Below the pieces are notes generated by a model. That model had not been told where the DNA came from, searched no databases, and was given only the letters and a program-made list of their open reading frames with translations. A stretch of DNA of 64,000 nucleotides from Cervus elaphus (lineage: Eukaryota > Chordata > Mammalia > Artiodactyla > Cervidae): NCBI RefSeq assembly GCF_910594005.1, contig NC_057843.1:32399001-32463000 (forward strand), given 5' to 3'. How positions within the stretch are numbered: position 1 is the stretch's first letter; every line of letters begins with the position of its first letter. Shown piece after piece: positions 47,501 through 58,618 of this stretch. The translations under genes were made by a program, and so were the position numbers.

Positions 47501-50007
47501 ACTCATTGTGGAAACATTCTAACCATTGAGTTAATGGATATCCATTATCTCACGTATTTCCCTTTCATTTTGTTTTGTTTGTTTGCATGTGTATGAGAAC
47601 AGTTAAGTTCTATTCTCTCAGCAAATTGTAAGTAGAAAACAAAAGCATAATGTAAAATATTTACCCTAAAGTTTCCTTCTTAAAGTTTTACTGTTTTGGG
47701 TCTTAATATTAAGTTGGTGAGTTGACTTTCACATATGGTGTAAAATAGGGATTCAGCTTCATTATTTTGCATGTAAATGTCCAGTTTATTCAACCCTACT
47801 TATTGAAAAAGCTCTCATTCCCCATTCAGTATTTATGGCTTTCATGTCAAATATTGGTTTATCATATAAACATGGACTTATTTCTGGAGTTTCTATTTTA
47901 TTTCATTGATATGTATGCCTGTTTTTATGCCAATATTGTACTGTTTTGATTACTGTAGTTTTGTAATGTAGTTTGAAATCATAAGAGTAATGCCTCCACT
48001 TTATTCTTTCTCACGATTCTCAGTTTGGGGTCTTTTGGTCCCATACAAATTTTATGATTTATTTTTTTTCCATTCCTGTGATTAATGCCATTGGAATTTT
48101 GATAGACATTGCAATGACTTTGTAGATCACTTTGGGTAGTATGGACATTTTAACAATATTAATTCTTTCAGTTCATGAATACATAATATGCTTCCATTTA
48201 TTTCTCTTTTCTTCAGTTTCTTTCATCAGTTTCTTTTAGTTTTTGATATATAGATCTATCACCTTCATAAACTTATTTCTAGAATTTTATTACTTTTGGT
48301 GCTATGGTATTTCTTTTTTTTTTTAACTTCTTCCTTTAGTTTGTTGTTAGTGCATAGAACTGCAGCTGATTTTTGCATATTGATTTTGTATATATGCCAC
48401 AGCTTTACTGACTTCATTTATTAGTTCTAACATATTTTTTTGGTAGAGTGTTTAGGATTTTCTCTATATAATATCATGTAATCTGCAGATAGACATCTTT
48501 ACTTCCTTCTTTTCAGCTTGAATGTCTTTTTTTTTTTCTCTTGCATAATTGCTATGGATAGGAATTTCAGAACTATGTTGAATGATAGGATGAGCATCTT
48601 TTTCTTATGCCTGATCTTAAAGAAAAAAATTTCAGATTTTCATTATTAGGTATAATGTTAGCTGTGGGCTTTTCATTCAATGGCCTTTATTATGTCAAAA
48701 CACATTCCTTCTGTCCCTGGCTTGTTCAGAGTTTTATCTCAAGAATAGATGTTGAATATTCTCTGATGCTTTTACTGCATTTATTAAGATGATCTTATGG
48801 TTTTTATCCTTATGTTAATGGAATGTATTACATTTATTGATTTAAAAATGTTGGACCATCCTTGAATGCAAAGAAAACCCCACTTGACCAAGAGGTATGA
48901 TCCTTTTAAATGTACTATTTAAGTTGTTTTGCTAATATCTTGTTGAGGATTGCTGTATTTATATTGATTGGGGATATTATCCTATAATTTTATTTTCTAT
49001 TAGTGTCCTTGTCTGACTTTCATAACAAGATAATGTTGGCCTTGTAAAATGAGTTTGAAATCTTCCTTTCTCTTCTATTTTCAGTAGAATTTGGGAAATA
49101 CTGGTATTACTACTTTTTTTTTTTTTTTAATATTTGGTTAAGTTTTTCCAGTGGAGCCATCTGGTCTTGGAATTTGTCTCTGTTGGGAGATTTTTATTAC
49201 TGACTCAATCTCCTTGCTATCAATTGTATGTTCAGCTTTTCTGTTTCTTCATGATTCATTCTTTGTGGTTGTGTATTTCTAGGAATTTGTTCATTTCTTC
49301 TAGGTTACCCAATCTGCTGACACATAATTTTTCATAGTACATTTTTAGGATCCTTATTCTTTCTGTGTATTAGCTGTAGTCTCTCCTGTTTCATATCTTA
49401 TTTTGTTTGAGTCTTTCTTTTTCTGAGTTGAGCTAAAGTTTTGTCAGTTTTGTGTATCTTCAATATTTTGTTGTCTCTATTTCATTTAATTCTCCTGTGA
49501 TTTTTGCTATTTCTTTCTGCTTTTAATTGTGGGCTTAGTTTGTTCTTATTTTTCTAATTTCTTGTGGCATAAAGTTAGTTCATTTGAGTTTTTAATTTTT
49601 CCAATAATTATAAGCATTTATCTCTCTTTCCTCTTGGACCTGCTTTGCAGCATCCCATTAGTTTTGGTGATTTTTTTTCCATATTCATTTGTTCCAAGAT
49701 TTTTTAATTTCTTCTTTGACCCATTAGTTGTTTAGGAGCATGTTGTTTGATCTCTATGTATTTGTGATTTTTCCAGTTTCTTTATTTTCTGATTGATTTC
49801 TGGTTTCATACAATTATGATCAGAAGGTATGCTTGATATGTTTTCTATCTGCTTAAAACATTAAGACTTGTTTTGTGACTAATGTATGATACTGAAAAAT
49901 GTTCCACGTGTGCCTGAGAAGAATGTACATTTTGCTGCTGTTGAATGAAATGTTCTATATATCTCTGTTAGGTCTATCTGATCTGACTCCAGTTTAAGTT
50001 CAGTATT

Positions 50008-50068
50008 TGTTGGGGTCCTTTAATGGATTGGAACCTTGTGGTGCAGAGTCGACGATAAGAAAGTGAAG

Positions 50069-50100
<32 letters not shown>

Positions 50101-50469
50101 AAAGACCTGGGGACCTAAGCTCTGATGGAGCAAAGGTGCTTTAATGATTTTTCTATGAGTATATATAGGCTGCAGTACAAGAAACTTCTTTCGGGAAAGA
50201 TAGAGATCAGAAAACCAAATGTACAGCAACCGTTACCAAGGGAACAAGGGCTAATGTTAGTCACAAGGTCAGGAGGCAATCCATATCTCAAGAAAGGGGA
50301 AGGAGACTAAGCTGTTTTGTCGTAAGGAGAATGTTTACTAAAGGAGACTCATGCTTGCCTCACACAATGACCTCAGTCCCTGGGAGCAGCGTGCTGTTCT
50401 GCTTGAAGAGGGACAAAGGACTCATGAGAGACAGCACGTAGGAATCCTCCCGTCAAACATTCCCTGACA
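50008..50469 (-). repeat. 3' LTR of the provirus
   Basis: In sense it begins TGTCAGGG and ends CCCCAACA, the canonical TG...CA. It is 462 bases. A TATATATA box lies at 50160-50167 and ATTAAA, a likely poly(A) signal, at 50140-50145, both read on the minus strand. A CT-rich run (GA on the plus strand, 50072-50100) near the 3' end varies in length between the two LTRs. Confidence 0.93.
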
Positions 50470-50482
50470 ATTCCCCCTTATT
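50470..50482 (-). other. Polypurine tract
   Basis: In sense the sequence AATAAGGGGGAAT directly precedes the 3' LTR. This is the normal plus-strand primer position and appears intact. Confidence 0.8.
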
Positions 50483-51140
50483 TATTTATAATATTTGTAA
50501 GAAGAGTTCTGACCATCAAAGTTTGTTTAGTTTTGACAATCTTTGCATGAAGGCAACGGTAGACAACAAATATAATTGTTAAGACAATCACCAAAATTAT
50601 GGTTCCAGATCCAATGCTATGAGTAAGACTTTGAAACCATCCACGTGGGTCTAGCCCAGATAATTGATCAGCTAATTGTTTAGCTAAAGTTTCCATATCA
50701 ATGGAAGAGGGCAGATTATTAGAAAAGGTTTCAAATATTTCTTTTTGTAATAATTGTACCTTCAGAGAGGCATTATCATGTATGTTTTGTAAATGAAACT
50801 TGATTTGTTCCCAGTTGTAGGCACTATTATTAAAATGAACAGGAGTAACACAAAATTGAGTAGAATTCCAGTCACATTTTAGCATCACCTGTTTTTGTAC
50901 ATCTGTTAATTGATCTCCAACCCATTCGATGGCTGTTTTCAGTTCCTGTATTTCTTCTTGAATTTCCTCATCTATCTGAGTCTGAGTGGCCCATATAGTA
51001 TGGGCATCTTTAGTCCAATTTTGAATAAAATTATGTGTCTGAATAGAGGTTTGTAAAGCAACACCAGCAACAGCAGCAGTGGTGCAAATGGCTATTAATC
51101 CCAAAATACTAAAAATCAGCCATCCAATGAATCGTTTAGA
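50478..51140 (-). pseudogene. env: env transmembrane subunit, open but cut off from the surface subunit
   Basis: About 220 codons are open. In order they show a hydrophobic fusion-peptide-like N-terminus after a basic SKR triplet, a heptad-like helical stretch, a Cys-x7-Cys loop (CDWNSTQFC) of the betaretroviral kind without the immunosuppressive CX6CC form, a second helical stretch, a membrane segment (TIILVIVLTIIFVVY) and a short basic tail. An in-frame TGA at 51141-51143 lies two codons before the basic pair, so no full precursor can be translated. The frame ends at 50478, beside the polypurine tract, as expected for env. Confidence 0.88.
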
Positions 51141-51143
51141 TCA

Positions 51144-52400
51144 CCGGAGCAATTTAGTAAGCAACCGAGAAGCAAGTCCAGCCATGGGACCTTCTTCCCA
51201 GGGCCGTTGGAGATTTATTGGTAACCATAGACTTCGTTGAGATCGAAGAATTAAAAGAGAATTATATCTTAAGGAAATAGAGGAGTTAAGACAAGTATAT
51301 AATCTGCAATTTATGCAAGTTACAAAATGTATAGTCTTATTGAATTGTAAGTTTTCTATAGCTATAACAAAAGGAAATGGAACACAGGCTTGTATAAAAT
51401 ATGATCAATTATAGCGAAAGAAATAATTGCTATAGCTATGATTGGTCCCTGTGGAATGTCTGGTCCAAGTCCCAGGTTCTTTGGTGTTTGCAGCAAGTTT
51501 TCAGATGTCCCATTGTTTAGGCCCAATCTGTTTATCAAAGATGATTCGAGGACGAGGTGGGGGCCATTCCATCATCAAGCTAGCCAAGAAGTCCTCTGTC
51601 ATGGTAATGTTCCATTGTAGTATTAGTAACTTTCCATGTTACTTGAGTAATATAATCATACATAGTATTGCTAATATCATCTGAGCAGTTCAATAACCAC
51701 ATACCATGGGTTCCCCAATTGACAATTGTATGATTAGTTATAAACATTAATTTTCCTGGTTTGGCCTGACATTTGTCCCAATGAACAGGAATATATTTAA
51801 AGTTATTATTAGTAAACCCTTGGCATGTTGTTCTTTGTTCTTTCCCTAATTCTTTCCCTAAAGTTTCAGTAGCATAAACATGGTTCACTGACAAAGAAAG
51901 GGCAGTAAATAATCCAAGTAGTGTCCGAAAATCCTTTTCTGGAGGCAGGACAAAAGCCCAAGTTTGTTGACTAATGTTTATACATTATTCTGCTGGGCCC
52001 ATACATAAAGGAAGGACTTCATAACCTAGAACGATATTAATTAGTTTTTCTTTTTCTTCAGGATGAGAGGGCCCCTCCAGTGCCAAGGAGGGGGCATATG
52101 TGTTGACTCATTAGTGGATATGATTGGTTCTATATCTGTCCATTTTACAACCTACAATAAAAAAGGGGGGTTAGGTATATAAGCCCAATAAGTGTGATCA
52201 ATCAGGTCAGCCTGAGTGGGGGAAGCAAAAGCAAGCAAAGCAAGCATAGCGAAGAAAAATATTTTTAGGATTCCAAGGCATTCCCTGTTGAGAAATCAGG
52301 TTTTCGGTTTAGTTAGTAAGGGTTTTTATCTGTCCCCAAGTAGGGAGATCATAAGGTCGATGACATTGAGTGCGGCGTTTTTTGGAAATTTTTGATGTCG
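51144..52400 (-). pseudogene. env: env surface subunit and signal region, broken
   Basis: Read right to left, a start-proximal block near 52380-52290 (DLPTWGQIKTLTN, then a stop) resembles the N-terminus of HML-type env. The text continues with hydrophobic signal-like sequence near 52240, a WTDIEPIISTN stretch near 52130, and a 104-codon open frame at 51580-51894 with several Asn-x-Ser/Thr sites (TNHTIVNWGT, VTNTTMEH). Multiple stops and frame changes lie between. No functional product is possible. Confidence 0.75.
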
Positions 52401-53289
52401 CCATGGCTTATATAGGAATTCTTTCTTCCTGGGTTTTTTGCTGTTTCATCTCTAGTCTGAATGCTGGGGGCCCCCTTAGGTTGAATCTTCTGAAGAGGAA
52501 GTCATGTGAGCTCGTTGGACCCATCTGGAGAAATAGAAGCATATCCTTTCCCTGTAAGATTAGTTTCTTAGATTTCTATTGATTAGTTAACCCGTCTTGA
52601 TATCAAATGGGCAAAGGAAAGGAAGTGTCCTATAACGTTTCAAAACTTCTTTTTTTGTTTGTTTGTTTTTTGCTTTTGTCAAAACATCTCTTTGTGGTAA
52701 GTTTTAAAAACTATAAAATAAATAAGGCTATATTAACAATAGTTATAAAAAGAGAGGAAAGCGATAATGATGAAAACATTCTTAGGAAATATTTCAGTCC
52801 AAAAGAAAAAAAAATCATTCAGAAATCTGTTTGGGACTGGTATTTGGCTGTGATTTGTGTTATTTGGGGCAAAGGATTAGGAGTAACCATTCAAATATTT
52901 TTTCCTAAGTGAAATTATTGAAAACGTGATGCAGAACAACTTGACAAATGAAATGTTGCTCACATCCAAATATATTTGACCTTGTCCTTGAAAAAGAAAT
53001 GCAGCTTAGCAACTGTTGAATCTCACTGTTCAGTGTGTTAAAGAGGATGACTACACTTCCAAGACAGACCTGAAAAGAAGGCAAACATTCCACATTTCTG
53101 ATATTTTTAGGAACAAATAATCCATTCGGGAAATGATGTCTTTTTTTTTTTTTTTTATGCTGTTTTCGCCCTGCTTTAAGAATCCTACACATTGGGAACA
53201 GAAATAGTCACACCAACAATAGTTATAGGCTTAAAGACTACACTACACCAGAATCTAGCAAAGTTTGCTCTGGACAAGGAAGACAAAAG
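52401..53289 (-). other. Provirus interior without recognisable coding sequence
   Basis: The integrase C-terminal region should be here. I see only AT-rich sequence with homopolymer runs (T run at 53138-53156). The open frames here (for example 52905-53192 minus and 52607-52912 plus) have no retroviral motifs. Confidence 0.5.
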
Positions 53290-53660
53290 TGTTCCTGTGT
53301 ATTTTCTCTTATTTAATTTTTTATTTGCAGTTACAGTATGTAATGTGTTTGTCCAATCATGTCTTGTGTTTGTGGACTATAAGGAATGTCTGCAATCTGT
53401 TTAATAGAGAATGAATGTAAAAATTGTTTGAACTGCTTAGAAATATAGGCAGAGTCATTGTCTGTTTTTATAGAATTAGGTGTTCTCATTATCGTGAAGT
53501 AAGTTGATAGGTGGGTTATAACATGTTGTGTAGTCTTACCTTAGAGAGGTGTTGCCCCTAGAAAAGAAGAATTTATATTGATCGAGACATGTAAGAAGGA
53601 AGAGGAGGAAAGTTCAGGACAATGAGTTACATCAATTTGCCATAAAATTTTCCTTCATTT
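53290..53660 (-). pseudogene. pol: pol integrase core, broken
   Basis: The minus strand codes for LWQIDVTHCPEL, holding the first catalytic Asp, then after a stop TPNSIKTDNDSAYISKQF, holding the second, then QIADIPYSPQTQDMIGQ, where the Glu of the DDE triad is expected but is not present. The spacing fits a retroviral integrase catalytic core. The zinc-binding N-terminus and the C-terminal domain are not visible. Inactive through a stop and the lost catalytic residue. Confidence 0.8.
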
Positions 53661-55060
53661 GTCATAAGCCTTTTTAAAATTCTAACACTAAATATCTTTA
53701 AAAGTTAAAAGGCCAAAACAAAGTATGATAGCATAATAAACAAATGCAATGTTTATTTTAAATAAACATACCATACTTTGTGGTTTTCATTGTGATCCAC
53801 CCAAGCATTTCAACTGCATTTTCATTTTCTAATATATTTGCAGTCTGAATGTATCTGCTGACCAAAGTTAATTCTGTTAAATATTGTTTTCCCAGAATTT
53901 TTCTCTTGTTTCCAATTTGGTTTAATTTGGAGAAAGAACATTTGCTGTAGCTAGAACGACAATGAAAAACTAGTCTAATAAAGCTTATGTAAATACCACT
54001 TTATTCTATAATAAATGTTTCAACAATTAAAAAAAATTTTTGTATTCATCATTTTATTTGTCATTTCTTATATCTTTTTATTAAAAGCATATATTTTACT
54101 TTTCTATAGCAACCATGAAATGTCTTGTATGTTAGCATTTTATAGACCATTGAACATATTTCTCAAATCATATTATATATATATCCATTCTTATATAAAT
54201 ATATATTTATATTCATTAACAGCTCAAAATCTCTTCAACTCTTCTGCAAGAAAAACCCCTTTTAAGAGTAAGCCAATGTTCAGCAATTAACGCTTCAAAA
54301 TCCTACTTCATTTGGAAATGACCCAGCCATTCAACAAACTTCTACTACTTAGTTCAGCACAACTCTAGAAACCTAAGTCACTCCAATCCCAAGAGACGGC
54401 TCCAGATTATAGATAATAGATCATTCTATCAAAAATACAATTATTTCTAAGAGCTTATCTAAAAGTTTTTATCTCATCTATATATTTGTGTATATATATA
54501 TATACACAATATATATATATTTATATATATATAAAGAGTTACCTTTTTGTTGACAAACTTAGTTTACCTTAAACCAAGACATAATAAAAGTATTATATAA
54601 TGTTGATGACTCAAGACATGTCCCAACTAGATTAACAAATAATTATATTTAAATCACATTCACATTTAAATAAACATTATACCCAACATTGAACACCCTT
54701 CAGTTCATGTAAAGCTGAATCCAAATAGAGCTCATTAACTCCACACTATCCAAAAACAAAGACATACATTGAGACATAGATAATTTTAGATACATAGGCA
54801 TAGTTCTCCGTTTGAAATTTAAAATATCCTTTTGTTTTATTTATTTATTTTGAGCTCCACCAATTTGTTAATGGCTGGAGTCCTAGATAGAGTGGGCTGT
54901 GTATCCCAAGGACATGATAAGAGCTAACTTAAGGTTTTTTTCTTAGGCCTATTTTTGTTTCCCAGGCAGAACTGTGGCTCAAAAAAAAAAAAAAAATATT
55001 TTAACAAGTTAACCTTTTCCTAACTGCACGTGCAAGAAGAACCGATTTTGCAATTTCAAG
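53661..55060 (-). other. Provirus interior, pol remainder unrecognisable; palindrome and (TA)n
   Basis: About 1.4 kb lies where the RT C-terminal half and RNase H should be, but no motif survives. An imperfect palindrome lies at 53719-53780 and a TA-rich run at 54478-54532. An A run at 54979-54995 and the general AT richness suggest foreign insertions, none of which I can name. Confidence 0.5.
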
Positions 55061-55800
55061 AAATATTTTATTTTCATCAGTTTCCTCCGGAGTCTAAAGA
55101 ATATCATAGCCATTCAGTGTCAAAAATATCATTTTTCTTTTTTGTAGCTATAATATATTATTAATGATATATGCATGAGGGAATTGTTGTCACATAGGAA
55201 GTAAAGCCTTGGCTACAGAATTTTGACAAATACTAGGACTGTTATGGAGATGGCAATAGCATCCTATTTCAGTACTCTTGTCTGGAGAATCCTAGGGATG
55301 GGGGAGCCTGGCGGGCTGACATCCATGGGGTCGCATGGAGTAGGACACGACCGAAGTGACTTAGCAGCAGCAGTAGCAGGACTTTTAAGCATACCTTGAG
55401 GTAACATAGTCTATTGAAATCTTTTATGAGGCCCGATATGATTAGGATAAGGGAGAGAGAAAGTGAATCTCTCCCGGTCTAAAGGGTGTAAAGGTATATT
55501 TAAAAAGCAATCTTGTGAATCAGTAATAATAATGTGCCAATTTTGAGGAATAGTAATAGGTGATGGGATCTCTGGTTGCAAAGAAGAGCAAGATTCTTCA
55601 ATATGGTTCAATTTTAATTGTGTGTTTATAAGTTCTTTAGTAGCTTGTAATTTTTCTTTTGTAAGGGGCCATTGCTTTGTCCAAATAGGCTCATAATTTT
55701 TCTTAGTTATTTTAATAATTGTTTTGTTTGTTAAATGAGCAGTGGCCCCTAGGAACAATGTGGAATGTATATCTGAGTTTGCCATTGTATAAGTAAGTCC
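55061..55800 (-). pseudogene. pol: pol reverse transcriptase, N-terminal part with internal loss
   Basis: An open piece at 55411-55785 contains WTKQWPLTKEKL of the RT N-terminus, passes directly from LNHIEES to IPSPITIPQNWHI, then DSQDCFLNIPLHPLDRERF. The segment that normally holds the DLR motif between them is missing. The first catalytic Asp region (DxxDCF) survives. Further left come LPQGM and, past the SINE insertion, SICQNSVAKALLP and YIINNIL, where the YMDD motif should be but is not. The copy is inactive. The frame overlaps the end of the protease frame. Confidence 0.85.
55235..55383 (+). mobile_element. 5'-truncated Bov-tA SINE inside pol
   Basis: The body starts GGAGATGGCAATAGCATCC and ends GACTTAGCAGCAGCAGTAGC. 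AGGACT flanks it at 55235-55240 and 55378-55383. It splits the RT sequence between SP and SICQN, and so arrived after the provirus lineage had RT. Confidence 0.88.
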
Positions 55801-56480
55801 CTTCCAATTAGATTAAAGGGTACATTTATCACATAAGATTTTAATGTTGCAGGTTGGCCTTCTGGTCCCTCATACGAGTATATTTGAACAATTTGATAAA
55901 CTTCTTGTACTTTAGTTTGAGAAATTCTTGCAATTTGGCAAGAGACCTTTTGTACAGGCCAGGATTTGGGCCATAAATGTTTGGAAATAATAGTAATATC
56001 AGATCCAGTGTCAAGGAGACCAGAAAATCTTTTACCATTAATTTTGATATTTATATTTGGTCGGGCATACTCAGATACTAATGATGTCCACAAAGATTGT
56101 TTTTGATCTGTACTGTCAAACCCATCTGTCCGTACATTATTAGAGGAATTAATAGAAATGTAAGGTAAAAGAAGTAATTGAGCAATTTTGTCCCCCTTTT
56201 TGAATTGCCATAGAATCTGAGATGACATCAGAATTTGAATCTCTCCTTTATAATCTGAATCAATTATTTCAGGGTGAACAGTAATTCCTTCAGAAGTCAG
56301 ACTAGATCGGCCAAGCAAAAGACCAAAAGTTTGTGGAGGCAGGGGTCCAAAAGGTCCGGTAGGCACTCTAGTAGGGACTGTTTGAGGGTAAAGGAAAAAA
56401 TCATTTAGGGCTGGTATATCAACGGCAGCACTGCCGGATGTTGAGGGTTTGAGGGAAAAGATAGACTTTGTTCCTGTTTG
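55749..56480 (-). pseudogene. pro: dUTPase-protease (pro), longest intact retroviral frame
   Basis: The frame is in -1 relative to gag and open from upstream of 56480 to 55749. It shows the dUTPase motifs in order: GSAAVDI (motif 1), LLGRSS (motif 2), GITVHPEIIDSDYKGEI (motif 3, with the DY-G core) and FKKGDKIAQLLLLPY (motif 4). The aspartic protease follows: LLDTGSDITII with the active-site DTG, and the LIGRDLL C-terminal motif. All expected catalytic residues are present in what I can read. Fused dUTPase-protease in a -1 frame is diagnostic of betaretroviruses. It can only be reached by frameshifting from gag, which is broken. Confidence 0.9.
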
Positions 56481-57280
56481 GAGTTTCCTGGAATAGGTTT
56501 TCCATCAATATCAAATTTAAATTTACAACTTTTGGCCCAGTGCATTCTTCTACGGCAGCGAGGGCAAATTTTTTGGTATTTTATTAGCCTTCTTAGGGCA
56601 GCCCCTTTTTAAATGATTTTTATTTCCACAATTAAAGCGTCTTTCATTTTCCTTTCTAAAGGTAGTAGCCATTGCCTCAATCAGCATTTGTATCTTTTGA
56701 GTTTCTGATCCTAGATTGTGATAAGCTTTCAAATAATCAATAATAATCTTAGTCTCACAAATTGCAGCTATAGCTCTTTGACATTTTTGATTTGCATTCT
56801 CATAAGCAAGTAATTTCTCTAGCTGTTTTTTGGTTTCTTCTCCGATTACAGTACAGGAAATAGCAGCTTCTAATCTAGTTTAAAAATTAGCATAACTTTT
56901 CATTAGGTTCCAACAAATGAGAGACTTTTGGAGTTGTGACTGTTGGCAGAGGAGAAGCATTTGGAGCAGCCGGGGCAGGGCTAGTAAGAAAATTTTGAGA
57001 TATTTTGTATTGTTTTAATTGGGCCTTTTGTAAAGTTTAATCATTTAATTTATATTTATGTAATAAGTATTCTGTCTGTTGCTGAATATTGGAAGGGCTA
57101 GAATGTACCTTGAAATGGCAGAATTATAGCTTTAATAAGAGCCCATAGGGGCTAGAGATCAATTGGAATATTTTTTCCTTGTTTGGCTGCTCATTTAACA
57201 TTTTCTTTGACCTGGAGCCAAATTTCTAAATCAAAACTGCATTTATCAGCAAACTAAGGATTATGTTCAACTACTGTTTG
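56405..57280 (-). pseudogene. gag: gag remnants: matrix part, capsid end and nucleocapsid
   Basis: Right to left, a matrix-like start region near 57300-57050 is followed by a Pro/Ala-rich stretch (SPAPAAPNASPLPTV). The text then jumps to the capsid C-terminus (RLEAAISCTVIGEETKKQLE, LAYENANQKC), so most of the capsid is missing. The nucleocapsid has two zinc knuckles. The first reads RFNCGNKNHLKRGC and lacks its first Cys. The second, CRRRMHWAKSC preceded by CPR, is complete but lies in another frame after an A-run near 56570. Gag stops at TAA 56405-56407. Several other stops are present. Confidence 0.85.
56485..56491 (-). promoter_or_regulatory. Candidate gag-pro -1 frameshift heptamer
   Basis: In sense the bases are A GGA AAC in the gag phase, near the betaretroviral form G GGA AAC. 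A -1 step here enters the open dUTPase frame directly. Gag ends 78 bases further on. The first base departs from the usual slippery pattern. Confidence 0.55.
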
Positions 57281-57451
57281 AAGGCAAGCCTCTATTCATT
57301 GCCGTGAAGCCAGAAGTCCCTGAAATTTAAACAAATGGTGAAGTAAAGTAGAAAAATAATGGGGCTGGCCAGCCGTTTAACCCATGCCTTAGTACTTACC
57401 GACCTCAATAGGTCCCTGAGTCACTCCGCCCGATATGCCATGTATACCAGT

Positions 57452-57470
57452 GTCCCTGTTCTTGGCGCCA
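57452..57470 (-). other. Primer-binding site, Lys-tRNA-like
   Basis: In sense TGGCGCCAAGAACAGGGAC starts two bases after the 5' LTR. It is close to the tRNA-Lys3 primer site but has one extra base and one change in the middle. Confidence 0.75.
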
Positions 57471-57472
57471 TT

Positions 57473-57928
57473 TGTTGGGGTCCTTTAATGGACTGGAACC
57501 TTGTGGTGCGGAGTCGATGATAAGAAAGTGAAAGAGAGAAAGAGAGAGAGAGAGAGAAAAAAGACCTGGGGACCTAAGCTCTGATGGAGCAAAGGTGCTT
57601 TAATGATTTTTCTATGAGTATATATAGGCTGCAGTACAAGAAACTTCTTTCGGGAAAGATAGAGATCAGAAAACCAAATGTACAGCAACCGTTACCAAGG
57701 GAACAAGGGCTAATGTTAGTCACAAGGTCAGGAGGCAATCCATATCTCAAGAAAGGGGAAGGAGACTAAGCTGTTTTGTCGTAAGGAGAATGTTTACTAA
57801 AGGAGACTCATGCTTGCCTCACACAATGACCTCAGTCCCTGGGAGCAGCGTGCTGTTCCGCTTGAAGAGGGACAAAGGACTCATGAGAGACAGCACGTAG
57901 GAATCCTCCTGTCAAACATTCCCTGACA
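57473..57928 (-). repeat. 5' LTR of the provirus
   Basis: It is 456 bases with the same TG...CA ends, TATA box (57619-57626) and ATTAAA (57599-57604) as its partner. I count six substitutions against the 3' LTR (for example TGGACTGG against TGGATTGG, and GTTCCGC against GTTCTGC) plus a shorter GA run. Confidence 0.93.
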
Positions 57929-58048
57929 AGTATTTCCTTATTTTTTTTTTTTCTGACTGGATGATCTGTTCATTGTTGATAATATGGTATTGAAATCCTC
58001 TACTATAATTGTATTGTAATCTGATTCTCTCTTGAGGTCTGTTATTAT

Positions 58049-58313
58049 TCAGTTGCTCAGTCATGTCCAAATCTGAGACCCCCCATGGACTGAAGCACTC
58101 CAGGCTTGCCTGTCCTTCACCATCTCCTGGAGCTTGCTCAAACTCATGTCCATTGAATCAGTGATGCCATCCAGCCATCTAGTCCTCTATCATCTCCTTC
58201 TCCTCCTGTCTTCTATCTTTCCCAGCATCTAGGTCTTTCCCAATGAGTTGGCTCTTCACATCAGGTGACCAAAGTATTAGAGCTTCAGCATGAGTCCTTC
58301 CAATGGATATTCA
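58049..58313 (-). mobile_element. BovB 3' end fragment in L1
   Basis: TTCAGTTGCTCAGTCATGTCC at the left is the BovB tail; the reverse C-terminal region follows to CAATGGATATTCA. L1 continues on both sides. No clear target duplication. Confidence 0.88.
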
Positions 58314-58451
58314 ATATTTTCTTAATATATTTAGGTGCTCTAATATTAGTTGCATAAATATTAAAATTGTTATATTCTCTTGAGGTGACCTCTTTATCAT
58401 TGTATAATAACCTCATCACTTTTTTTGGCTAAAGGCTTATTTTTTTCTGAC

Positions 58452-58618
58452 ATAAGTATGTTAAATGTTGGTCACTCAGCTGTATCCGACTCTTTGCTAT
58501 CCCATGGTTGGCATACCTTTCTTTAGGGGATCTTCCTGATCTAGGGATCAAACCTGGGTCTCTCACATTGCAGGCAGATTCTTTACTGTCCGAGTCACCA
58601 GGGAAGTGATATAAGTAT
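58452..58618 (-). mobile_element. Bov-tA SINE, internally deleted, with target duplication
   Basis: The reverse tail GGTCACTCAGCTGTATCCG joins early to the reverse head (GATCTAGGGATCAAACCTGGG ... GAGTCACCAGGGAAG), so the middle is lost. ATAAGTAT flanks it at 58452-58459 and 58611-58618. Confidence 0.88.

Larger units (their letters stand above)
50002..57934 (-). mobile_element. Betaretrovirus-like (ERVK/HML-type) provirus, minus strand
   Basis: Two LTRs (50008-50469 and 57473-57928) enclose about 7.0 kb. AGTATT is duplicated at 50002-50007 and 57929-57934, giving the 6-base target duplication usual for betaretroviral integrase. In sense order (right to left) come: 5' LTR, Lys-tRNA-like primer site, gag remnants, dUTPase-protease in the -1 frame, RT start, integrase core remnants, env surface and transmembrane parts, polypurine tract, 3' LTR. 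Every gene is broken. The LTRs differ by only about six substitutions outside the GA repeat, out of place beside such decay. Confidence 0.93.
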
